From Megalonaias nervosa (Eukaryota; Mollusca; Bivalvia; Unionida; Unionidae): DNA of 64,000 nt. The position numbers and the translations under genes are program-made. The notes beneath the pieces are model-generated. The model worked only from the letters and a program-made list of their open reading frames with translations, did not search any database and had not been told where the DNA came from. Of the stretch, positions 1 to 12,000 are shown piece after piece. Position 1 is the stretch's first letter. Each line of letters starts with the position of its first letter. The stretch is from positions 23,622-87,621 of the forward strand of contig JAECUM010003639.1 in assembly GCA_016617855.1 (NCBI GenBank), written 5' to 3'.

Positions 1-426
1 GATTCCCAGTCAGAACGTTACAAAAATTCAGATGCAGTTTGTCTCAAAATTTACAATGATGAGTGTATCAAGGGATCATATAGTCAAAGTAACCCACACT
101 ATATTTTAAATGTTCAAGAATCTTTTTGTTAAATTTGTGTGAATGAAAAGTGTGTGAAAAAAGAAACAAAATTTCTCAATTTGACCTTATAAAAATTCCT
201 AGTTCCATGAATCCCAAGACCCTGTTTTGAAAATGGTTGAAAATTCCAGGGTTGATTTGCATTTTCTTCGTTAGTAATATTTTATTATTTGATCAAGGAG
301 TTTGCTGTATTTGTCTTGTGTTGTCTAATATGCAGCAAGACATTATTAGGAAATATATCTGCCCTTATGTACGTTATTCAGATGTTTATTTCCATATTTA
401 AGCCAATATAATTTTTCTTTTGCATC

Positions 427-428
<2 letters not shown>

Positions 429-469
<41 letters not shown>
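429..469. repeat. (CT)n microsatellite
   Basis: An uninterrupted CT dinucleotide run of about 41 bp in non-coding sequence. Confidence 0.98.
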
Positions 470-471
<2 letters not shown>

Positions 472-2636
472 AATGAAAGAATAAAAGATCTTAAAAAGTA
501 TCAGGAGTGTAGATCCTCTAATGTATCAATAAGGAGATGCCATAAGAGATGACAAAAAATAAATGTCTAAGAACAAAAAATAGGCTTCAAGTGTTGACTT
601 TTTAAAATTAGATTTCCACAGGAATCCCACAAACTATTAGTGACTGAACTTACATGAACTTTTGCTGTTCAATGCTCTGTAACCCATGCAGTGTCATATG
701 CCTTTTATACCATTACTCTATTACAAATGGATGCATTGTTTGGAAAAATGCTAAGTTAAGTATAGTAAAGAAATTGTTTTCAAGTAGCATTTCTTACTCT
801 CAACACAGTCATAGCTGTCTTTGAAAATGAGACAGAAATCAGGCATTGACAGATGTTGATTGCAAACCAAAATTAAGTATTGGTTGAAATCTGGGTGCAT
901 CGTTTGTTATTGAATTTGACTGTAGGCTTCGAAGGCAAAAATTTCTAGTTCGAATGTAGAAATGAACAAAATAAAAGAACCAAAATCCATACAACTAAAC
1001 CAACAATTGTCAGTTGTTTTTTTTTTGTTTAAAGGTGTTTCACTCTGAAATCTTTCGGATTTGACCACAGTGTGATGTTTCTACAGTACCCCCACCCCAA
1101 CAATATTCACTATATTAATCCATAGAAGAAATGTGTCACCAAAAATAAAAATGTCCTGATTTTCATTGAAGATAACCAATAATTTGACTAACTACACAAT
1201 TTAAAGATTTATTTATAATAGCCAAAATTGTCAAAGGTCATTATCCAGAAATTATTTAAAATTTTTGAACTTCTTTTTATTAATGTAGTAATACAGCTTT
1301 AATAGCATTGATACCAAAGGGAGAAAAAATTCCATGCAAAGCAGCACTTTTTGCCTTAAAAATTTATAATATGAAGAAAATCTCCATTTTTTAAAGTAGA
1401 TATAAGGAAATATTTCACTCGTGAAGAGGACACATTTTTTATTGTCACTAGTAGCTCTGCTACTCATGACAACACTGTCAGCCATGGACCTTTGGACTTC
1501 AGTTATGAAGTGAACTGTGTGAGCTCATTTGGATATGTATATGACCCTTTCATTAGAATTTACACTCAAGAAGGATTCAATGCAAAGTTAGATTGCAATG
1601 ATTCAGTAAATAAATGTCCAAAGATTTAATTCGTATTTTAGGGTTAGAAGTGGACCTGAGAAAACCAAATATTTCATTTTGACCCTAGAAACCTACAAAA
1701 AAGCCTAAAAGAAACTGAAGGAAACCTAAATTTAACAAATTAAACCTGAAAGTTTGATAAATGATAAATGGCTCTGCCCCAACTCCACAAAAAATGCATT
1801 TTTGGACGTAGCTTTTCATTAGACTAGCCTAGTAGTAGAGAAAGAGCAGAAAATTCTTGGCACTTGCAGTTATTTGTTTTTTAATTACTCTCGAATTTTT
1901 ATTTTATCTTTATTTTCATTTTATTTAGAAACAAAATGAAAGCACACTTTATCAGATTTTTAACAAATGTTATGCTCACCATGGAGATAATCTTTTAACT
2001 GTTTCATTTTCTGGGACTGCAAAAATATTTAACACCTGAAAAACCTATTTTAAAAAAAACCCTGAGATTTTAAAATTGAATTTCACTTCTAATCTTGATA
2101 ATGGTTCAGGAAAACAACCTTCCAGCTATGGTCAGATTCTCATTGTAAGTACTAATCAGTCTTTTATTTAAGCTGCACCATTGTGCTGTATACCCTTATT
2201 TTTAATCTTTGGTGCAAGAAAGACTAAAGATACCCACTGGATGAATAAAATGAACCAGAGAACAAAGATAAAAGATCATTTCAGTGTATTTTAGACTTAC
2301 TGATCAGCTTCGGGGCCAGATGAGAGCACACTATTGATAATCATGGATAGAAAACGTAAGAAAAATGAAAACACCAAAAACGCTGTTGCATTTATTTTAA
2401 AAGTAAGTATACAGTGAGGAAAAATTTGTCAAAAATAAATTGTTGAGGTGGATGATTATTCAAACATGAGGAATTCACACTCCAGTACAAATGCTTGAAT
2501 CAACATGAAACAGGTATGAATATTTGTGACTCTTGTTTTTCTCTAAATTACCCTACTTTCTGATGTAGTAGGGGTCTTGGGCTATACTTTTTCTATTTCT
2601 ATATTGAACAATGCTCATATTAATACTAGCACTGTC

Positions 2637-2783
2637 ACTCTACACCCTGTTAACATCATTCAGTCCATGCATTCTAAATCTTGTCGCTCTAAACACTCTT
2701 AAACTCATTCAGTCCATGCCATTCTAAATCTTGTCACTCCAAACCCTTTTAACATCATTCAGTCCATGCCATTCTAAATCTTT
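2637..2783 (+). repeat. Short tandem repeat, about 61 bp unit, three copies
   Basis: Three head-to-tail copies share the cores CATTCAGTCCATGC and ATTCTAAATCTT, separated by slightly different linkers (ACACCCTGTTAACAT, ACACTCTTAAACT, ACCCTTTTAACAT). The copies are diverged but clearly alignable. The array lies about 180 bp upstream of the first recognised APPL-like exon. Confidence 0.85.
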
Positions 2784-2965
2784 GATGTTAATACTTGCCA
2801 AGAAACAAAAAAGTAAAGTAAATGATGTATTCTTTCTGAAACGTTACATTTTCACCCAAAGGTAAATGGCAACTGGTTTGAATGTTAAAGTGACTGAGCT
2901 TAGAACCAGTCTGCTGTTCTTATGGATGAGAATTAATATGATTGTGATTTTTTTTTATGTCTTAG

Positions 2966-3036
2966 AAATTTCCATAGAGGCTGAAGATAGTGTACTGAAT
3001 GCCACTTTGAAGCAGTTTGCAAGCTATTTAGATGAT
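2966..3036 (+). CDS. APPL1: APPL-like BAR exon A
   Basis: The acceptor TTATGTCTTAG precedes the exon and the donor GTAAGT follows it. The 71 nt exon gives two nucleotides of a split codon plus 23 codons ending SYLDD. A longer open frame runs through this exon into both introns, but only this segment matches the family. Confidence 0.82.
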
Positions 3037-6000
3037 GTAAGTACCATTTACAGTTGTCAACCATGTTGTTATTTAAAAAGTAGTTACCAGTTCAGAATCT
3101 CTCATTTTGATTTTATGAAGGTTTGCCAATCAGATTGCCAACAACAGATTTTGTTCTGTGTGTGTGTGTGTGTGTGTGTGCACACGTGTATGTGTGTGTC
3201 TGTGTGCATGCATTTATGTACATGTGGGCATGACACACTGATAATTTTGAGATTCCTACTGTTTTTAGAGTTTTAGAATCCACAGTAGTTAAGGGCCGTT
3301 GATTCCAGGACCTCATCTTCTGACCTGGATATCATAGAAGGTTGAGTTTGAGATTGAATTTCCTTCGACAGCAAGTCATTGCTGTTTTAAAAGCAAAGTT
3401 CATCAGGATTGATTGACACAAAATCTCCATTTCATGCCCATTCTCTAAAATGTTTTGTGATCTCTAAGCCTGATGTCTGTGTTTTCAGAGTTCACAGTTT
3501 TATGTGTACTCAAGCCTCAGAGTTTTTGTAGCTCAACTGTCTGCGAGGCCATGTGACCTTATGGGATGGCCTTGACTCGTGTTCGGGCCTTGTTGTAGCT
3601 TTTTCATGCTTTTACTGGAAAGGCGGATTGGGGGAGCAAATCGTTGAACTTACACATGTTAGAGTCACAAATTGTACATGCTTTATCAAGGCTACCTGAT
3701 TATATTTTAAGGTCATTACAGTAATTTTTCATATTTTTAAACATATTTTTGATACTTTTGGACAGTGATTTTGACAAAAGCATTTTCAGCATGATCAAGC
3801 AAACTATACATGAGGTAGGCAAATTAAAGTTTGTGGGTATATTTTTATTATATACAAATGATCAGATTTTCAGCCCATTACAACAGTTTTTTAATTTTCA
3901 CAATTTTGGGAATTTTTTGGACTCTTTTTTTTTTCTTTCTCAAGAACATCATTAGCACAGTTAAGCAAAACAACCGCTTGAGGTTGTTGTTGTTTTCGGG
4001 TTTAACGCTATTTTTCAACACAAGATAGGCTATACATGGTGGCCAGTATAACTGGTGGAAGAAGAACCCTGAAAAACCCCTGGAAAGAACCACAGAGAAG
4101 CTACTGGCAAGCTTTCTCATGTACCCACGTTAGCCGACCACTTGAGATAGAAAAATTAAATTTTATTGACAAGTATTTATGCATATATAAATAACCTGAT
4201 TAGGTTTCCATGTTATTATTTCAAAGTTTATAAGTTGTGCAATTTTTTAAAGTTTATAAATAGTAGAATTTTATGGCATTTTTTAAATTTATTTTAGTCT
4301 TGCAGCAGGGTCCTACATGTATCACAAACACAAATCTGATTTGTGTAATCACCTTTACGTTGTTGATCTGTTTTTAAACTACTATAGCATATGAGATTTT
4401 GCATCTAATTTTTCAGATCAGTTCAATACATCAAGTTCTGGCAGCTCAGTTTTCAGAAACCATGATGTATCCACTCAATAAATTTCTACAAGCAGACTTA
4501 GAAGGTAGTAGTCAAAAACTTCATACTTATAACCTTATTTGTACATATTACATGTGAATGATACTTACCTTTTAACTGAATTGATATGATGAACACCAGA
4601 TAAAATACCAATTGTACGTAGATAATATCCCTCTTTTAATAATACCGTAGACTTTTTTATTAAAGGAAATTCTAAAAATGCTTTATTACTCTACATGTTG
4701 TGGTGAAATTCCATATAAATGTTTTTTGTTTAGAATTCAAAAATATTTTTGACAAACAAGTACCTTTCCTTGACGTCTCCATTAGCTAAAAGCAGTATAC
4801 AAATATAATTAGCATTCAAAGCCTGATACAATTTATTAATATTTTGTAAATCAGAAATGTATGATCAACAATTTTAATTATGAGCCATATAAATCCAAAA
4901 AGTTCTTTCAGTTCTACACCTATTTATTGATTTGTGTGTGAGAATGTGAGTATAAAAGTGAGAATTGTAACTTAATTGAATATTTTAAATAAAGTCCTTT
5001 TGTTTTGACAGTTTACATATTATGTATGCACCTGTTTTCATAAACTACCAAGTAAGTTTTGTATGAACTTGCGATTGACTTTTGCCATGATGTGCAAAAT
5101 CATCAGTTTCATATTGTGTCAATCACATAGTTCAAAAAACTGTTATTGATACTTAATTTCAGTAGAGTTGCCGATAAAACTTTTAACACAACAAATTAAT
5201 TTCATGACTATTTCTTGTGAGGATATAAGAATTCTTTTGTGTCCACATTCAGTTGCAATGTTTATCCTTTGGAAATTCAGCGGGGATCAGAGGAAGTATA
5301 TTCATAGTATGACATAACATAAAGCTCTTGCACAGAATGCAAAATAATAAAAATATTCTCTTTTGTCTTTTGAAAACAAATAAAAAGGGTCACTTAAAGG
5401 ATGTCAGTATTGCTGTCATATTAGGGGAAGTTTTGGATTAACATGAAATAACAGATTCATTAGGGCAGCCTTTGAATTGTTTTTCTTGGTATGATATCAC
5501 ATTTTTTAATGGCTTTTAATGCAGTGATTGTCAAGTTAGCAGGTTTTGGACAAATAGACACTACCTGCATTTGCTTAGGTCGGATTCAACTGCAAATAAC
5601 GTGTACCCTGATCTGCATCACATAATGTGCTGGCAGATTATGGTTTATATTTTGATTGGTTGTAACAAACTGCATAATGGCAGATCAGGGTCTATGAATT
5701 TTGCATTTGGAGAGACTATATATGGTACATTGTCATGGGTAAATACAAGATAAACGTGTTCATTCTTGCTGGGAAGGAACCATAAATATTAAATATAGTG
5801 CTGCTTCATTATCTTGGACCCCAGAAAGTAAGCAAATTTTGTCTGTTAAAAGCTAATATCTTCTCAGATACATTACTCAATCATAATACCTTAGGAAAAG
5901 TAGTACCACCTTGTATATCCAGCCCCCCAAGGTTAAACTTTTTCGGTAAGAAAGCTAAAAGTTACCTGCCTCCATAGTTGGCAGTTAAATAGATTGATCT

Positions 6001-9000
6001 CCCCTTGATACAGAGATTGGCACCAAATGCCATGAATACTTCATTTACTACTTCCATTTGTGCCATATAGAACCCTCTGTTCTGATGAGAGGCCTCACAA
6101 TCCATCTATAAGAATTTTGGAAGTTGTTCCATCTTAAAGAAAGTTTTTGGAGTTTTCTTTTTGAAAGGTAGTATACTCTATCTATTATTTTCCAACTTTC
6201 CTTGCTCCTTTCTTTTGATGACAACTCTATTGTACTTACAAACACAGGTGCCCTTTATATTTACCTGAACAGGTCACTAGTACAGCCTGACACATTGATG
6301 TAGCTTTATTTTATGTGCAGGTATTGTTTGTGCTGTAGAAACCTGAAGTAAATTGCTGTATAATTTCTGCTAAGGTCAAATACAGGTAATTTTTCTGTAT
6401 ATAGTATTTAGTCATATCAACCACTTTGTAGTTTTTAAAAGTGATGCTTCATTGACTTACCAGTATACAGTATAGGCAGTCTATTTGGCCTTTCCAACAT
6501 GTAAGTTTATTTAGAACTTGTTTGATAGAATCCACTTTGTAAGTATTAATTGCAATGTTTCAATACTTTTACTGGTATAGGCTGCCATGTGGCACTTCAT
6601 ACAAGTAAATTTTCATATAGTGTGTAGCATTTTGTGTCTCCGAGTTCATAAAGCAGAATCTGTTGTTGGCTACACTTGTCTGCTAAAAATTCTGTTAAAG
6701 GGTTGCACACTTCAGAAGGCTTATCAGCCTTGAACTTATCTAAGTCATCCCTGTCAGTGACAGCAATAGCTCCGACTCACCTTCACTGCCTCAACATTAC
6801 AAACCTTTTTCGGCAAAACCAAAAGGCCTGATACAGCATGGAGGGTGATGGCCAATCATTATCATTTGAGCAAAATCGAGATAAATTCAAGCCAGCTTGG
6901 ATAATGTCTCACCCATTAAAACTACAGACCAGTTTTGTGGATCGAATTTCTCTTAACCTGCTCCAACATAAAGAACTGGGCATCATCATGTAAAATAAAA
7001 TGGCTCTGTTCTGTCATGATTGGACTCTTCTGTTTGTCTCATATTGCAATAGGTCATCACCATTATCAATCTTACCCTTTAAGCCAAAAGATGGAAGTTC
7101 TTCGTCTAGTTTGCCTTCCCACACAGCACAGGCATTTTCATGGATCATCATAGCCAGTGTAATGCCACAAGTCAGTTAATGCATCTGGTGCTCAGTTCAG
7201 TGCCCAAGTTCACATGAGATGTGGAGTCACTTAAGTCTCATGCCTTTGAAACTCATAGGGAGCACTTAGTGATAATTTCGAAGTGACCAATTAGGATGTT
7301 CTGCAAACATCACAGGCTGTCCTTTTAGACAGCCTTCTCCAGCTAAATCTCAGATTACCCAGGATGCATCAGCATTGCCACATTCACCTGGATACTATCA
7401 AGTATGCTCACAAGCTCCATTTTTTTCAGCTAGATCTCACTATGACAAGAGAAGACTCTGCCTTCCGGATGTCAGTTGAGTCTTTTGCTTCTTGTGAGTT
7501 TTGTCTTCCACCTCCATGTGCAGCCTGCTCTAAAGTAACCAAGAAGGATAAACTTGCATTCAAACTGCTACCACAGTCTGGTCCAGTTTCTGACCATTTG
7601 GGTTCCCTCCGCAGACTATTACAAGACCCTAATGTCAACAGAAACTTTTTCCTGCAGTGATGACTTTCATCAAATTTTAGTATGAGGTTCTATAAGACAC
7701 ACAATTCCAGCAGTAGACAGAGACATTGCAGCCTCAGGGATGTCAAAACCCTACTCAGTATGTATAGACAGGAAGTCTTATAATGACATATAACAGTTGG
7801 TGCAGACTGTCATGGCATTGGGTTTCATGTTGGATTCTGACATGATAGCAGTCTTCCAAGAGGCACAAAAAGTTGTCATCTCTCATCTTTAATTCCACAG
7901 GACACATATGGGTGTCTGTTTGTTAAACAGTATGCATCCTAAACCAATGTTCAGCACACTTTGGTCAATGCCACAACAGCAGAACAGACCTATAACTGAC
8001 AGAAACAGATGCAGTGCTCTCCTCCTCCACCTTTCTGAGGATCTATACAACACCAAGCTAGGATTGCAGTGTTTCTCTTCTTACCTCCTCTTCAATGGTC
8101 AGGTCAAGGAAATATGTAAACAAGCCACCAAAGAGACAAATTTCCTTTACACACAGTCTCAGGCACTGAGAAGGGATTTTCAGGGAAGTAAACAAAGGAC
8201 AGAAAGGATGTCCCTAGGATACAGAAGACAGGGATGCAGTCCTGCTGATCCTATACATATAGAAGGCCACTACTATCAAGAACAAGAATGGACAAGAAGC
8301 ACTGTTGAATGAGAAAGTATTTGCCATGATGGTCAATGGATCCAGCAAGTGCTTTGGCCTGAGCATCACCTTCAGTGCACCTCCTCTTTTGTTCAGGGTT
8401 CCTTCAGTTTGAGATTTTCCCAAAGACCTATTAAAGACAGATGCTGTTAAAGCAAGAAATCAACAGTCTTCTCCAGAAAAGGACAGCAGAAATTGTTCAC
8501 AGTGTAAATCTCCAGGTTTTTCATAAGACTTTTTCTGATCCCAATAGCTGATAACGCTCTTCGACCAGTCATAGACCTAAGAGTCCTCAATCATTTCATT
8601 CACACCTCATGGTTCAAAATGGAAACACCAAGGTGTGTTTTCCATGCTGTTCAGGAGGGAGATTTTGTAATCAGTGTTGACCTACAAGATATGTATGTGC
8701 ATGTCCCAATTCACAAAGCTTCCAAGAAATTCTGTGGTTTGCTTTCATGGAGATGGTTTAGCAGTTTAGGGTACTCCTTATTGGACTCAAAATCAATCCC
8801 TGGATCTTCACGTTTCTTATAGACAGAGTAATGGCCCATTTCAGGACCAACCACCTCCACAGCAGACCTGCCAACCCGTATGATTTTACGAAAAGTGTTA
8901 CTGATGTGACCCTTAAATTAAAGACTTAAAGAATAATTATGAAAATGATCATTGAGGTCAAATCAGATACTCATTTTGTCTGTATTTGATTTGAATCCAG

Positions 9001-12000
9001 GTTTCATATTAGATTTAGTGGGATTCATCAAAGAACGAGCCTACATTTACAAGAGTACCTCAGACACTTTAAACTGCACCAATTTTTCATGCAAAATGGC
9101 AACATTATGAAGTTCTTGCTTATAAAGTAATTTCTAAAATAGATAAACAAAAATATGTGGCATTTAAAAAAAGACAATAACCCCCTTAAAATTTGTAAAC
9201 AATCAGCACACATGAGTATAAATAGGAACATTCAGATTCTTGAGGGAAAAGAACAGGAAAGGCAACAGTTACATTTATTGGACATCATGTTGAGTTTAGT
9301 GTGTCTTTGGTAGTAGAGATAAAAGCTATTGTCATGTGAAATTAGATCCAAAGATTATGTCCAGTTTGGAGAAAAGCATGAAGCTTTTTAACTCCATGGG
9401 GCTTGTAATTGCAGATTCTGAAACAGTAATGGAGGTAATTATGGTTTAAGTATTAACAGCAATGCTTCAGTACTTTTACTGGCATAGGCTGACATATGGA
9501 CCTTTCTCGCAGGTAAATTATTTACAAACTTTTTAGTTGAACTTAATGTTTGCCTTCACACCATCAGCCTCAGATCACACTTCTGAACTGTTTAAATGCA
9601 TTTTTTTCATGTCCATAATAGTAGTACATGATATTGTGTCATACCTTACTAAAAATGTGTTAACTTATGGAAACTTACTGACTGTTTTACTGAGATAGTC
9701 TTGCTAGGATTGGAAGGACGACGACAACAGCAACATCCAGCTATCTGGACCACATTGTTCCAAAACATGGGGTGACTTATCTTTCTCAGCCTTGGATTCC
9801 TTTTCAGCAAGGAATAATCTGAGATCACAACACTCTGCATTATATTCATTTGGGTATGGAATTTAAAACACATGTAAACAGATTATGTCTGCCTCAGGAA
9901 CATGCATAAAAGATCAGTTCAATGGTGGCTTTAGTTCTTACCCAGAACAGTCTCTCAGCCCGAGAAATCCTTCACCTACTAGGTTTGCTAAATATGGCAG
10001 TCCTATATCACATTGCTGTGAGACTTAGAGTGATTCTGTTGTCACCTTGGAAGCTGAGACTGTGCCCCTTGGAGCAACCAATATCAGTCTCTCTGTGTAT
10101 GAAGTTCCAGCTCAGATGATAGGAGAATCTCAGTTGGATAATTTGAATGCAGGTACAACCTCCAGATGTAATGGTATCTATGAATGTAAACACATAGGGC
10201 TGGGGTGCACATCTGCTTCCATGATTCCAGAAGACCATTGGAGTGTTGCCCACTTGGGATTGTCTTTTGCATATCAATATCCTCAAGCTGAAAGCCATAC
10301 TGAAAGTATTTCATTGGCAGCAGGAGAAGGCACTTGGAAAGGATATTCTCATTCTGTTCAGTGTCTCTACTGTGGTGAATTATCTCATAAGGTAAGGGCA
10401 GAAAAAATACCCCATTTCTTTGCATTCTTGTTTAAGAATTTCTAAGGTGGTGTCTTCAGTGACAAATCCATGTACAAGTTTGTTATATTCCAGGCTGACT
10501 AAATGCCATGTTGGAAGAATCAACTGCTACAAACAGAATAATTGCTTTATCCTTCAGTTGTCACTTGCATATGTTACCACAGGAATTAACAGTAGGTCGA
10601 TATATTTGTGACAAGGTGGAATGCAAAACTCTCAACCTTTTTTCTCACCAGTTCTAGAGCCAAGACTGGGCATTTTATGCTCTTCTCATAGATCGGAATG
10701 GATTGGATGAATATACTTACCCAACATCTCTGATTCAGAAGGTGATACAGAAAGCTAGAGAACTGACATGTTGCCAATTTCTTATTGCTCCACTCAAGGG
10801 GAAAAATTGAATAAATGACCTAATCAACCTAAACAGCAGAAGTCCCAAGGAAAATAGAGATATTTCTTCATGTGCTTAAGCAACCATTCTTATTCCAATG
10901 CAGAGTTTTTAAACCTGCACATCAGGATTATATTAAACAAATCTTCAAGAACAAACAATTCTCTCAACAAGTGGCAGAAAAAATTGCTTAAGCGAGAAGT
11001 CCCTCTACTTTGAAAGCATACATGGGGATATGAAGAATTTTCTTACAATGTTCTGAGTGTGAACAAATTTCACTCATGAAGGCATCAGTGCCTCATATAG
11101 TTAACTTCCTACTTTTGCACTTTGATGAAACACAGCTCCAATTATGATAAAGGGCTACCATTCCATGATCTCTGACACACTGCATCATCATGGAAGGAGA
11201 AGATATTGGACAAAGTAAAGATGTATCTGATCTTCTGTCAAACTTTGATTTCAGTTGTCCAATTCATCACTTCTCTGCCCAAAGTGGAGTCTATCATGGG
11301 TGCTAACCTGGCTGAATAAGATACCATTTAATCGCTTTCAATAGCTTTATTTGTTCACCTGTCATATAAGACCTGCTTCCTACTCACTCTAGTGACAGCA
11401 AGCAGAATCAGTTGACCTGAACCACCCTACAGTTCCAATAGGATGGGTCACTGTCACTCATGACAACCCCTGCTTTCATTGCAAAAAACATGCTTCTGCT
11501 CATAGCAAATCATTCTTTTTTGGTGCAACCTTTTTTTTATCATGGACCCTTCGAGTCATGATCATCTACAGGATCCAGTGACAGCCCTGAAGTGGTATCT
11601 GAACAGAACTGAGCCAAGAAGGAAAGGATGACATATCAACATAGGTACTCTGACGTTAACCACTCTGCATAGAGAGAATTAACCACATGAACTTCCTGTG
11701 CATTTGAGTGTAACTTTTCCCTAGCTGACCTTATACGAGCCGTGAGATTGAGGTAAGAGTCAGCTTTATTAAGCTTTTACCCCAGAGATCTTTAATTTCA
11801 AAAGGATCAGCATGACAAGTTACCTTCCCAGGTCATTTGGCAGCTTCCTTAGGGTGTGGTTTGACAACTTCTGCTGGATGTGCAGGAGGGAAAGTATTTT
11901 CTTTGATAAAATTTGGATCAGTATATGGATTCAGTGCTGTGTATGGGTTATCTGTCTGTAAGCTGCATCATACATAGCATCTCTGGAGTAAGGATATGGC

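Larger units (their letters stand above)
1..2965. other. Non-coding stretch before the first recognised APPL-like exon
   Basis: I see no exon I can defend here. The stretch holds a CT microsatellite (429-469) and a three-copy 61 bp repeat (2637-2783). If the APPL-like gene is intact, its earlier BAR exons should lie here or to the left of the window. A candidate AG...GT segment at 2108-2144 was considered and does not match the expected BAR sequence. Confidence 0.5.

Noticed and set aside
2108..2144. Possible upstream APPL exon between CAG and GTAAGT
   Set aside because: The translation does not fit the residues expected before exon A.
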